64,000 bases of DNA, from the NCBI GenBank assembly GCA_023665575.1, contig JAMPDQ010000003.1:1-64000 (forward strand), written 5' to 3'. This DNA is from Candidatus Amulumruptor caecigallinarius (GTDB lineage Bacteria; Bacteroidota; Bacteroidia; Bacteroidales; Muribaculaceae). A program made the position numbers and the translations under genes. Shown piece by piece: positions 54,747 to 64,000 of the stretch. How positions within the stretch are numbered: position 1 is the stretch's first letter; the number at the start of each line of letters is the position of its first letter. The notes under the pieces were generated by a model that worked only from the letters and a program-made list of their open reading frames with translations, was not told the DNA's origin and made no database searches.

Positions 54747-55853
54747 ATCATGCTTCATGTCAACAGATGGATGAGAAGCATTTCTGAATCGGAGAGACTT
54801 CGGAGTGAGCACATACTCCTTATAATATGCAATCATAAGAGCTGTCACCGGCAATGCCACTATCATGCCGAGAATTCCGAGTAATGATCCCCACACTGAT
54901 AACGACAGCAATATAATTGCAGGATTGAGTCCGAGCGTCTTCCCCATGATTTTTGGGGTGATAAGATAGTCGCAGACGCACTGGCTGACAACATATACAA
55001 TGGCACACTGGCCTACCATCGGCCAAAATGAGGCTGCTCCGGTGAGTGAATATAGATAGCATAGTATCAGCACAGGTATGATTGTGACATACTGCACATA
55101 GGGAATCATATAGAGTATGCCTACCAACAGCCCCATCACGACTGCAAGCGGAAGCCCTACAATCAAAAAGCCTACCGAATAGAGCACCGCTGCGCACAAT
55201 GCCACCACTGCCTGTGAGCGAAAATAGTGGTCCATGTTCACTTTGATGTCATCAAGAACGGAATTCACCTTCTGACGATAGCGGGGCGGTATCACCTTTC
55301 TGAAGCCACCCATCAGCTTGCGGTAATCTATCATGATGAAAATCACATAGATAAATGTGAGAAGCCACTCTATGGTGTGCGACACAACATTGAATGTTAC
55401 CGACAACACTGTTTTGCCTTTTGAAAACAATTCCCCAAGCTGCTTCGGATCAAGATATTTACGGAGGGCAGCGGGATCAATAATCTTATTGACATATTCC
55501 TGTATCTGCGGAGGCATAAGTGTTGTCTTATGTTTCGAGGATTCTCTTATCAACACCTCCAGTTCGTTAATCTCTTGAATAGTGGAGGGGATGATAATCC
55601 AGGCAAGTCCTCCGGCAATCAAAAGCACTTCAACAAGTGTGAGCATAACTGCCCATATTCTTTTTTTCAACTTCAGATGTTTCATCTGAAACTGCACAAG
55701 CGGCTCAAGCACATAGGCAATCAGACATGCCACACAGAACGGCAGCAACACATTTCGCAGATAATTAGCGAGCCAGACCAACAACAAAACCGACACAATT
55801 ACTATTATGCCTCTGATTACCTGGTCGAATGTAATGGGATTTTTCTTTGACAT
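54744..55853 (-). CDS. AI-2E-family transporter (UPF0118)
   Basis: This polytopic membrane protein has 369 aa and about eight helices, with the family pattern of a first hairpin (LLLVWLANYLRNVLLPFCVACLIAYVLEPLVQ), a long amphipathic domain, and a conserved GLLVGILYMIPYVQYVTIIP segment. Members are reported as AI-2 exporters or sodium/proton antiporters; the substrate here is not known. It is a single gene. Confidence 0.9.
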   Translation of the reverse strand: MSKKNPITFDQVIRGIIVIVSVLLLVWLANYLRNVLLPFCVACLIAYVLEPLVQFQMKHLKLKKRIWAVMLTLVEVLLIAGGLAWIIIPSTIQEINELEVLIRESSKHKTTLMPPQIQEYVNKIIDPAALRKYLDPKQLGELFSKGKTVLSVTFNVVSHTIEWLLTFIYVIFIMIDYRKLMGGFRKVIPPRYRQKVNSVLDDIKVNMDHYFRSQAVVALCAAVLYSVGFLIVGLPLAVVMGLLVGILYMIPYVQYVTIIPVLILCYLYSLTGAASFWPMVGQCAIVYVVSQCVCDYLITPKIMGKTLGLNPAIILLSLSVWGSLLGILGMIVALPVTALMIAYYKEYVLTPKSLRFRNASHPSVDMKHD

Positions 55854-55982
55854 CTCAGCTTTAGCGGAATAATTTTTTTTCTAAACTCAGATTCTGACAA
55901 TTTCATAACATGTCACTTTTTGTTAAAGTTCGCAGATGATGTGATTCCGAACTTTGCAAGCCGTATGCTTGTTGATTAGGAA

Positions 55983-56134
55983 TTAAGGCTTCATTCCCTC
56001 GGTTACATAACCCCTGTGCTCCCTCAGGGATAAAGCAAATTAGCGCAAAAACAGGCCGCCCTGCTTTAACACTTTTTGAGGAATGGAGTCTAAGAATTTG
56101 TTTCATAAAAAATTTATAAAAACGGAACCTAAAA
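55983..56134. repeat. Two adjacent inverted-repeat elements upstream of the GH13 gene
   Basis: The first element (55983-56093) pairs TTAAGGCTTCATTCCC with a right end whose complement is TTAGACTCCATTCC. The second (about 56091-56134) pairs TAAGAATTTGTTTCATAAA with TTTATAAAAACGGAACCTAA. The elements share a few bases at the junction. They make up nearly all of the region between the AI-2E gene and the GH13 gene. Confidence 0.65.
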
Positions 56135-56143
56135 AAGCAAGTT

Positions 56144-57544
56144 ATGAAAGAAAATAAGAATAACAGTTGTGTGCCGCATCCCACAGAAGATTACAAAGGT
56201 CTTTCCATCTATCAGGTGATGGTGGGTTCATTTATGCATTCCGATAACGGCTCAAAGGGTTATGCCGACTTGTGGGGTCCGGAAGGCAATACCAAGGATG
56301 GCAATCTTCAAGGTGTGATTGAAGCGCTCGACCATATTGAATCACTCGGTGTGAATGCAATTTGGCTTACCCCCATCTTCGATAGCCGGGGAGCAGTCGG
56401 TGGCGAAAAATTGCAGGCATCAGGATATTTTTGCAAGGATTATTTTAAAATCGACCCCCATTTCGGCACTGAAGATGACTTGCGTGAACTCGTCGACAAG
56501 GCCCATGAGAAGGGAATGTATGTTTTTCTTGATGGCGTGTTCGGACATCATGGCGGCGTTGACAAACCCTCACCCAATGGAAACAAAGTTGACAGCACCA
56601 CGGCAGTAAATGCCCGCGGTGAGGAGGGGAATGTGAAATATCCCGAGTCGCTTGAATATTTTAAGGAAGTGGCCACATACTGGATTGACAAATTTGATAT
56701 AGATGGCTGGCGACTCGACCAGGCATATCAATTGTGCCAGAACGACCATAATTATTGGGTGGAAATTCGCGGAGCAGTGGAGGATGTTTGCCGCAAACGA
56801 CGCGAGGATGGCAAGCAATGGGGCGTGCTTGGATATATGGTAGGGGAGGATTGGAGTGATGCCTCGGGAATAAATGAGAGGATCTACAAGGATAATGGAC
56901 TTGTTAGTGCGTTCGACTTTGACGGAAAAACACTTATCAGCGGCCCTATGTCAGACCTTTCGGATGGCGGACTTAACAATGGATGGGACGACGTGGTGAA
57001 GATTTATTCAAAACCAACCGAACGAGGTTATTGCTCTGATGACATTATGCCTAATCTGTTTCTCAGCAACCATGACGGTTTCAGGGTGGCCGATCATTTC
57101 TATGATGACCTTAATGATATCAGCGTTATGACCCGCTTCGCAATTTTAGCCGGTTATCCCGGCCCGATTACTCTTTATTATGGAGATGAATTTGCCGACT
57201 TAAGCCGTGACTGCGAAGGTGCGCAGCCCGACAATGCGTCGCGCACTTCAGGCCATATCATGGCAGACGACGAAAGAGCTGCCAGGGTGTATAATTACGT
57301 TGCCAAGGTGATAAACCTCAGAAAAATGAATCCCGCGATGTGGCGTGGAACGCAGGAATTCAATCAATATCAGAATGTTGAGGCCAATGTGCTTACCGTT
57401 TTGAAAACCGATGCTGAATCCGGCAACCGGGTCATGATGATATTTTCAGATCATGACACCACTGAGATAATTCCTGGAATTCCATTCCCCGTAGAAGTAA
57501 AAGGATTTATTCCGGAAATCATCCCACTCCAAAATGTGGAATGA
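56144..57544 (+). CDS. Cytoplasmic GH13 alpha-amylase-family enzyme
   Basis: This retaining alpha-glucan hydrolase or transferase has 466 aa and no signal peptide. Family motifs are LDGVFGHHG, the nucleophile Asp in DGWRLDQAY, the acid Glu in MVGEDWSD and the third carboxylate in FLSNHDGF. The N-terminal IYQVMVGSFMHSDNGSKGYADLWG leads into the barrel, and a short C-terminal beta domain ends it. It likely acts on maltodextrin in the cytoplasm. An exported GH13 is encoded 4 kb away. A terminator hairpin follows. Confidence 0.92.
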   Translation: MKENKNNSCVPHPTEDYKGLSIYQVMVGSFMHSDNGSKGYADLWGPEGNTKDGNLQGVIEALDHIESLGVNAIWLTPIFDSRGAVGGEKLQASGYFCKDYFKIDPHFGTEDDLRELVDKAHEKGMYVFLDGVFGHHGGVDKPSPNGNKVDSTTAVNARGEEGNVKYPESLEYFKEVATYWIDKFDIDGWRLDQAYQLCQNDHNYWVEIRGAVEDVCRKRREDGKQWGVLGYMVGEDWSDASGINERIYKDNGLVSAFDFDGKTLISGPMSDLSDGGLNNGWDDVVKIYSKPTERGYCSDDIMPNLFLSNHDGFRVADHFYDDLNDISVMTRFAILAGYPGPITLYYGDEFADLSRDCEGAQPDNASRTSGHIMADDERAARVYNYVAKVINLRKMNPAMWRGTQEFNQYQNVEANVLTVLKTDAESGNRVMMIFSDHDTTEIIPGIPFPVEVKGFIPEIIPLQNVE

Positions 57545-57570
57545 TAAACCTCCGGTATTCTTCAAGAAAC

Positions 57571-57651
57571 TTTTAGACCACGTTTCATAAAACAAATATC
57601 TGCCGCCCGGGTCGCAGCCTTGTGTCGATTTTTTTGAAACGAAGCCTAAAA
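57571..57651. repeat. Inverted-repeat element after the cytoplasmic GH13 gene
   Basis: TTTTAGACCACGTTTCATAA faces TTTTTTGAAACGAAGCCTAA (complement TTAGGCTTCGTTTCAAAAAA). The interior is about 40 bp and GC-rich. Confidence 0.7.
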
Positions 57652-57662
57652 TCTGTCTGTTT

Positions 57663-57700
57663 GAGGCTGTGTCGTAATTCAGTTTTACGGCACAGCCTCT
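57663..57700 (+). terminator. Terminator of the cytoplasmic GH13 gene
   Basis: GAGGCTGTG-CGTAA pairs with TTACG-CACAGCCTC (one mismatch), followed by TTTGTTTTATGTTTTT. A second hairpin (AAGAGGGTG/CACCCTCTT, 57725-57759) follows. Together with the groEL hairpin they fill this 300-bp convergent gap, which has no gene. Confidence 0.75.
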
Positions 57701-57775
57701 TTGTTTTATGTTTTTCAACATATTAAGAGGGTGCGCCATCAATTATGACACACCCTCTTGTTCGGCCGAACACTA

Positions 57776-57811
57776 AAAGAAAATCTCAGGGAATTTCCTG
57801 AGATTTTCTTT
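57776..57811 (-). terminator. groEL terminator
   Basis: AAAGAAAATCTCAGG pairs perfectly with CCTGAGATTTTCTTT around a 6-nt loop, 35 bp past the groEL stop. The arms are T/A-rich at their bases, giving a T-run on either strand. Confidence 0.8.
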
Positions 57812-57846
57812 AAAATTTGGTTGTTTCGGGCGCAATTATCAGTGGC

Positions 57847-59496
<1,650 letters not shown>

Positions 59497-59516
59497 CTAA
59501 AAAATTCATGAAACTA

Positions 59517-59789
59517 TTACTCCATAACTGCGAGGACATCGCTCTGACGCATAATAAGATATTTTACGCCCTCCACTTCAATTTCAGTGCCTGCATATTT
59601 ACCATAGAGCACAATGTCGCCTTCTTTAAGGAGCATTTCTTCATCTTTGGTGCCTTTGCCGGCAGCAAGAACTTTTCCTTTGAGTGGCTTCTCTTTTGCA
59701 GTGTCGGGAATAATGATTCCTGACATTGTGGTCTCTTCAGCTGCAGTGGGTTCAATCAGAACTCTATCTGCCAATGGTTTGATTTTCAT
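59517..59789 (-). CDS. groES: Co-chaperonin GroES
   Basis: This heptameric lid for GroEL has 90 aa. It starts MKIKPLADRVLIEP and has the mobile loop around AEETTMSGIIIPDTAKEKP and the tail YLIMRQSDVLAVME. It is the first gene of groESL. The upstream region is AT-rich and I cannot assign a sigma-specific promoter with confidence. Confidence 0.98.
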   Translation of the reverse strand: MKIKPLADRVLIEPTAAEETTMSGIIIPDTAKEKPLKGKVLAAGKGTKDEEMLLKEGDIVLYGKYAGTEIEVEGVKYLIMRQSDVLAVME

Positions 59790-59850
59790 ATAAATTAAAT
59801 TTGTTTAAAAATTATCTTTATATTGGAATTTTATTTTCCTACAAAAAAAC

Positions 59851-59899
59851 ATTGTTGGATATCCGAAGCTTAGATAGCATTTGCCGGACATCCAACAAT
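59851..59899 (-). terminator. Terminator of the exported GH13 gene
   Basis: ATTGTTGGATATCCG pairs with CGGACATCCAACAAT (one mismatch) and on the minus strand is followed by GTTTTTTTG. It separates this gene from groES. Confidence 0.75.
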
Positions 59900-59924
59900 A
59901 TTACAAATATCGTGCCAACTTTGT

Positions 59925-61361
59925 TTATTTCCTAATCAACACATAGCCTCTTTCGGGAGCGAGTGCGCCTGTGAGACGCCCGTTCTTCACTTTGAATTCA
60001 TTATTATGCACTGCATCTCTGTATATTCCGTTGGGAAGGCCTGTGGGGAGGTTAACGAAATTGGCGGATTTGCCAATATTGACAACAACTGCACCTTTTT
60101 TGCCACGATTGACGAGCAGCACCTGTCCGTTTTCGGAAATCCGGACATCCTCTTTCTGACCGGCCATTGCAGTTCGGAATTTATTTACAGCAGCCACATC
60201 GGGGTGTTTGAATTCGTCGTTTCCTCTTGCTCCAAGCACATTATTGCCGTAATAATTCCGGCGTGTGGAGCCTGCGGGGCGGCTGAAGAATAGGGGAGTG
60301 CCGTTCTGGCGTGCGGTAAGAAACATCCATGCAGCCCGAATCTGATCATCCGTGAGGTGTGCCGACTCATTATGGTTGGCATATGTGTCATGGCTCTCTA
60401 CCCAAGTGGTAAGGAATTCAGGGGCAGCGCTATGGTGGAAACTTTTAAGATCTTTTCCTTTGGCAGAATGCTGTTCGAGGGCTTCGCGAAGAATGTAGCC
60501 GTAGGTGCTTGCAGTCTGCCCCATATAATCGGCATATTCACTTTCGGGCACGTTCTTGTCTTGAAGAATCTCGCCATAAACAAACAGAGAATCGTAAGGC
60601 ACAGCGAGTTTTACCCCCTTCACCGACTTTCTGCCGGTGGCAACATCCCAGAAATCATTCTCTCTAACACCTGAAGCGGTGTCGACGGGGTCGGAATGAA
60701 CGCCGATATGCTTGGCAGTGTCATATCTGAAGCCCTTCACACCAAGAGACAGAAGGTCATTGACAAATTCCATATAATATTTCTGGAAATCGGGATTCTC
60801 CGTGTTAACATCCGGTAGCCCACCTGAGCCCCAGAGTGTGCACTGAAGGCGGTCGTTATAATCTTGCACGGGTGTCAATCCTTGCGAATGATACATTTTG
60901 TCGTGGCCGCCCACAGCTTTATAGAAACCTTCCTTAACGGCATCAGTATCAAAGGCAGTGTGGTTAGGCAGCACATCAACAATTATCTTGATATTATATT
61001 TGGCTGCGGAATCCATCATAGCCTTCATCTGGTCTCGACTTCCGAGAATATTGTTCCCAATCTTCCAATCGGTGGGCTGGTAATAATAATACCAGTTGCC
61101 TTCAGTCACATTTTCATCGAAAATCTTCTTGCCGCTGCCTTCGGGAGCATAGCAGTCTTGCACAGGAGATGTCTGAATCATAGTGAAGCCGGCATCCTTG
61201 ATTTCTTTCATGCTGCGGGCTATTTCCGGGAAACTCCAGCTCCATGCGTGAAGAATTGTTTCTGTGTTGGTGGCATTAGGATTCACGGTGACGCGGTCTT
61301 TTGCCGAAAAGGAGAGAGTTGCCATTGAAATTGCCATGGCGCCAAATAATATTTTTTTCAT
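59925..61361 (-). CDS. Exported GH13 alpha-amylase
   Basis: A signal peptide without a lipobox (MKKILFGAMAISMATLSFSA) sends this 478-aa enzyme to the periplasm or outside. The GH13 motifs are DVLPNHTAFD, the nucleophile in GFRYDTAKH, the acid Glu in VYGEILQD, and ESHDTYAN. A short beta domain ends at GYVLIRK. It would open starch or maltodextrin outside the cytoplasm. A dispersed-repeat end lies in its 5' leader 10 bp before the ATG. Confidence 0.93.
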   Translation of the reverse strand: MKKILFGAMAISMATLSFSAKDRVTVNPNATNTETILHAWSWSFPEIARSMKEIKDAGFTMIQTSPVQDCYAPEGSGKKIFDENVTEGNWYYYYQPTDWKIGNNILGSRDQMKAMMDSAAKYNIKIIVDVLPNHTAFDTDAVKEGFYKAVGGHDKMYHSQGLTPVQDYNDRLQCTLWGSGGLPDVNTENPDFQKYYMEFVNDLLSLGVKGFRYDTAKHIGVHSDPVDTASGVRENDFWDVATGRKSVKGVKLAVPYDSLFVYGEILQDKNVPESEYADYMGQTASTYGYILREALEQHSAKGKDLKSFHHSAAPEFLTTWVESHDTYANHNESAHLTDDQIRAAWMFLTARQNGTPLFFSRPAGSTRRNYYGNNVLGARGNDEFKHPDVAAVNKFRTAMAGQKEDVRISENGQVLLVNRGKKGAVVVNIGKSANFVNLPTGLPNGIYRDAVHNNEFKVKNGRLTGALAPERGYVLIRK

Positions 61362-61370
61362 GTATCTAAA

Positions 61371-61391
61371 TTTTATGAAACAGACTCTAAA
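61371..61391. repeat. Solo dispersed-repeat end before the exported GH13 gene
   Basis: The complement reads TTTAGAGTCTGTTTCATAAA, the closest single match to the consensus. It lies within the leader of the gene at 61361. Confidence 0.6.
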
Positions 61392-61552
61392 AAACTGATT
61401 GATGCAGTCGGGAGAAATATTCTAAACTTTATAACGTTTAAATTGGGAAAATAATATGAGAATCTGCACATAAATTAATTTTTTGCACACAATGGAAAGG
61501 ATTGTGCCATTTGCTAAATAAAATTAAATAATTGATAATTAAGCGCGTTAAA

Positions 61553-61584
61553 TTTGTGCCTTAAAGTGTTTTTTATTAATTTTG
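61553..61584 (+). promoter_or_regulatory. Promoter of the NlpC/P60 gene
   Basis: TTTG (61553-61556), 20 bp, TAATTTTG (61577-61584). This is a full match to the Bacteroidetes consensus with a leader of about 50 nt. The remaining 150 bp toward the amylase gene is AT-rich with no gene. Confidence 0.65.
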
Positions 61585-61638
61585 CGATGAATCATTAGCG
61601 AATCCACACATGGATTTTAGATGAACTAACCTGAATTT

Positions 61639-62256
61639 ATGAATTTAAAAAGATTATTTCCCCTAATAATATTAGCAGCCGTGAGTGTGGCAGGAAATGC
61701 TCAGACAAACAGCAAAACAATGTCAGCTCACCAAAGAATGCATAGTCGTCAATTGGCAAATGTAAAATCCTCCAAGATGGATCGCACTGTTGTGGATGAC
61801 ATGCTGAAAAATGACATAGCCAAAAGGGAGAGTGAAGTTGTAAACCGAATGAGTGCGGAAAGCCGCCAGCTTGCGGGAGACCTTATTAAAGAGGCAAACA
61901 AGCATATAGGCAAGCCCTACGTGCATGGCATGAAAGGCCCCAACGCTTTTGATTGCTCGGGATTTTCAAGCTATGTATACAAGCAGTTCGGATATTCAAT
62001 AAGTCCTTCATCAAGAGTGCAATACACCGAAGGCGTGAAGGTGGATCGCAAAAATCTCCGAACCGGTGACTTGGTGTTTTTTACAAGTCGCAGTTCTGGT
62101 CGCCATGTAGGACATGTAGGCATTGTGGTGGATGCAAATAATGAAACCGGTGATTTTTCATTTATTCACGCAAGTGTAAAGGGTGTTAAGATAAGCACAT
62201 GCGAGGGCTATTATGAAGGCCGTTATGTAGGAGCTCGCAGAATAATAACAGATTGA
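61639..62256 (+). CDS. Secreted NlpC/P60 cell-wall hydrolase
   Basis: This cysteine peptidase probably cleaves gamma-D-Glu-diaminopimelate bonds in peptidoglycan. A signal peptide (FPLIILAAVSVAGNAQ) is followed by a 60-residue charged helical linker. The NlpC domain starts at about residue 80, with Cys106 in NAFDCSGF, His159 in GHVGIVV and His177 in FIHAS. The 205 aa is a normal single-domain form. A strong terminator follows, so it is a single-gene unit. Confidence 0.93.
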   Translation: MNLKRLFPLIILAAVSVAGNAQTNSKTMSAHQRMHSRQLANVKSSKMDRTVVDDMLKNDIAKRESEVVNRMSAESRQLAGDLIKEANKHIGKPYVHGMKGPNAFDCSGFSSYVYKQFGYSISPSSRVQYTEGVKVDRKNLRTGDLVFFTSRSSGRHVGHVGIVVDANNETGDFSFIHASVKGVKISTCEGYYEGRYVGARRIITD

Positions 62257-62286
62257 CATATAACGAAATAAAAATAGTGATATTGT

Positions 62287-62320
62287 CAAGTCCCGATTTT
62301 TCGGGACTTGATATTTTTTT
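62287..62320 (+). terminator. Terminator of the NlpC/P60 gene
   Basis: A perfect CAAGTCCCGA/TCGGGACTTG stem with a TTTT loop is followed by ATATTTTTTT. Confidence 0.85.
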
Positions 62321-62410
62321 GGCCTGATATTTGTTTACATATTGAAGTGATTTAAACTCTTTTCGATGAGCAAAAGCGTTAGTGTAGCACCATGGCGCAT
62401 CGACACATAT

Positions 62411-62440
62411 TAAGAGTCTGTTTCATAAAAAACAGACTTT
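62411..62440. repeat. Dispersed-repeat end forming a tight hairpin upstream of uvrA
   Basis: TAAGAGTCTGTTTCATAAAA continues into AACAGACTTT, so AGTCTGTTT can pair with AAACAGACT. It lies 47 bp before the uvrA start. Confidence 0.6.
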
Positions 62441-62486
62441 GAAAATTTTAAATGGTCTGCCACTTAAGGATTTGAAAGGGAAACAA

Positions 62487-64000
62487 ATGGGAAACAATTC
62501 AGAATCAATATATATGCCAACAGACGAAGCCAACGCATCAAAACCCTCAGAAATGGTTGAAGTTTTTGGTGCCAGAGAGCACAACCTCAAGAATATAGAT
62601 GTTTCGCTGCCGCATAATTCGCTAAACGTTATAACCGGTCTGAGTGGATGTGGAAAGTCATCTCTTGCATTCGACACCATCTTTGCGGAAGGACAGCGCC
62701 GATATATCGAAACATTCTCTTCATACGCACGCAATATGTTGGGATCTCTCGAGCGTCCGGATGTTGACAAAATCACCGGTCTGAGCCCTGTGATAAGTAT
62801 AGAGCAGAAAACGGTGAATAAAAACCCGCGAAGCACCGTCGGCACAACTACCGAGGTGTATGATTTTTTCAGACTTCTTTTTGCCAGAATGGGGGAGGCT
62901 CGCAGCTATCTTACAGGCAATTTAATGAAGAAATATACGCAAGAAAAGATTGTTGACATGATTTCCCATGAATATGAGGGCAAAAGAATCTATATTTTGT
63001 CTCCACTGGTCAACAACAGAAAGGGACATTATAAGGAATTGTTCGAGAACTTGCGGAAAAAAGGATACCTGAACGTCAGGATAGATGGTGAACTTAAAGA
63101 AATCAGCTATGGCATGAAGCTTAACCGCTATCAGAATCACACAGTGGAATTGGTGGTTGATAAGCTGAAAGTTTCCGGGAAGGATCTAGAGCGGCTAAAA
63201 AAAAGCGTAGAGATGGCAATGAAGCAGGGGAAGAAAACGATGGCAGTGATGGATGTCGACGCCGGCACGTTTCGCCGCTACAGTCAGGAATTGATGGATT
63301 CTGAAAGCGGGCTTTCATATCCCGAGCCCGCCCCTCATCATTTCTCTTTTAATTCCCCGCTTGGTGCTTGCAGCAAATGCAAAGGTCTCGGATATGTTAA
63401 TCTCATTGATGTCGACAAGATTATACCCGATAAGGAAAAATCAATCCATAATGGAGGAATAGTTCCGTTGGGTAAATACAGAAATTCACTTGTATTCTGG
63501 CAGCTTGAAGCTATATGCAGGCTTGCGGACTGCTCTTTGAAGACTCCGATAAAAGATTTGCCTGAAGATATAATTGAAGATATATTACACGGCACTGATG
63601 CGCATCTTGATGTGCATTCCGAAACGATGTCACTCGGCAGCCGGGCTTCAGAATATGATGGACTTGTGAAATATATCGAGATGCAATGCTCTGAAGATGC
63701 CGGTGCTGAAGCAAACAAATGGAGCGGCCAGTTTTATTCGCGTCAGGTATGCCCGGAATGCAGAGGCAAGAGGCTGAATAAAATGGCTCTCAACTTCTTC
63801 ATAGATGGCAAGAGCATAGCAGATGTGTCGGCTATGGATATCCGGGAGCTGTATGAGTGGACACAGAATCTGGAAGACCGTTTGAACCCTGCCTTTCGAC
63901 ATGTGGCCGAGGAGATTTTGAAGGAGATCAGGTCAAGACTTAAATTTCTGATAGATGTCGGTCTTGACTATCTTTCGCTGAATCGTAACAGTGCCACTTT
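62487..64000 (+). CDS. uvrA: Excinuclease ABC subunit A (partial, N-terminal 504 codons)
   Basis: This damage-sensing ATPase of nucleotide excision repair runs off the window end with no stop. The first Walker A is GLSGCGKSS at residues 51-59, and the Q-loop region is SYARNMLGSLERPDVDKITGLSP. The first zinc module is CSKCKG...CPECRG, with an insertion between the halves as in UvrA. A full protein would be about 940 aa, so about half is present. The start MGNNSESIYM at 62487 was chosen; a later ATG at 62514 or 62553 is possible. Confidence 0.93.
   Translation, partial: MGNNSESIYMPTDEANASKPSEMVEVFGAREHNLKNIDVSLPHNSLNVITGLSGCGKSSLAFDTIFAEGQRRYIETFSSYARNMLGSLERPDVDKITGLSPVISIEQKTVNKNPRSTVGTTTEVYDFFRLLFARMGEARSYLTGNLMKKYTQEKIVDMISHEYEGKRIYILSPLVNNRKGHYKELFENLRKKGYLNVRIDGELKEISYGMKLNRYQNHTVELVVDKLKVSGKDLERLKKSVEMAMKQGKKTMAVMDVDAGTFRRYSQELMDSESGLSYPEPAPHHFSFNSPLGACSKCKGLGYVNLIDVDKIIPDKEKSIHNGGIVPLGKYRNSLVFWQLEAICRLADCSLKTPIKDLPEDIIEDILHGTDAHLDVHSETMSLGSRASEYDGLVKYIEMQCSEDAGAEANKWSGQFYSRQVCPECRGKRLNKMALNFFIDGKSIADVSAMDIRELYEWTQNLEDRLNPAFRHVAEEILKEIRSRLKFLIDVGLDYLSLNRNSAT

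Noticed and set aside
59790..59850. CIRCE/HrcA operator upstream of groES
   Set aside because: No TTAGCACTC-N9-GAGTGCTAA pattern is visible in the leader or intergenic region.

Overview
This window is an ordinary stretch of chromosome from a Bacteroidales bacterium, most likely a gut Muribaculaceae-type organism. The order is well supported: there is an LpxC-FabZ fusion, -7 promoter boxes of the Bacteroidetes TAnnTTTG form, an OMP_b-brl_3 outer-membrane receptor, a large secreted protein with a Por/T9SS-like tail, an LpxD/LpxC-FabZ/LpxA cluster, and a thiSEGCH operon with the usual Bacteroides gene content. The family is a guess from overall resemblance. I see no rRNA, tRNA, phage, transposase or CRISPR array.

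Layout. 0.2-8 kb: pyruvate phosphate dikinase, divergent from a 23S rRNA m5U methyltransferase and an MscS channel, then a ThiF/MoeB-like E1 enzyme and glutamine synthetase. 8.3-11.5 kb: lipid A operon lpxD-lpxC/fabZ-lpxA. 11.7-17.4 kb: M13 peptidase, isochorismate synthase (menaquinone), ftsY-rimO. 17.5-22.7 kb: a GntR-regulated cassette (ABC ATPase, DUF2807 beta-repeat protein, membrane permease, GntR, outer-membrane barrel). 22.8-26 kb: anaerobic ribonucleotide reductase nrdD-nrdG behind a long leader of five 76-bp tandem repeats. 26.1-30 kb: a PD-(D/E)XK-like HsdR N-terminal protein, UvrD/PcrA helicase and carboxynorspermidine decarboxylase in one operon. 30-36.3 kb: a large repetitive secreted protein, putrescine genes aguB and aguA, superoxide dismutase. 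36.5-41.7 kb: thiamine operon thiS-tenI-thiE-thiG-thiC-thiH, with no visible TPP riboswitch and no thiF. 41.8-45.6 kb: small secreted protein, SpoU methyltransferase, DUF3108 protein, nitrilase-family amidase, acyltransferase. 45.8-51.6 kb: rod-shape operon mreB-mreC-mreD-mrdA-rodA. 52-55.9 kb: CPBP protease, holA, EFR1-type flavodoxin-ferredoxin, AI-2E-family transporter. 56-61.4 kb: two GH13 enzymes (one cytoplasmic, one exported) flanking groES-groEL. 61.6-64 kb: NlpC/P60 hydrolase and the first 504 codons of uvrA.

The most unusual content is between the genes. (1) A dispersed family of short inverted-repeat ends, consensus close to TTAGRSTCYGTTTCATAAA, occurs about 25 times. It often forms paired palindromes of about 45-110 bp and often supplies a neighbour's stop codon, and once its start codon. 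(2) Short tandem arrays (7, 8, 9 and 76 bp) sit in 5' leaders or flush against start or stop codons: thiG/thiC, tenI/thiE, the gene at 41861, nrdD, nrdG, the CPBP gene and the large secreted protein. I found no clearly new multi-gene defence or mobile system; the repeat families are the best candidates for something undescribed.
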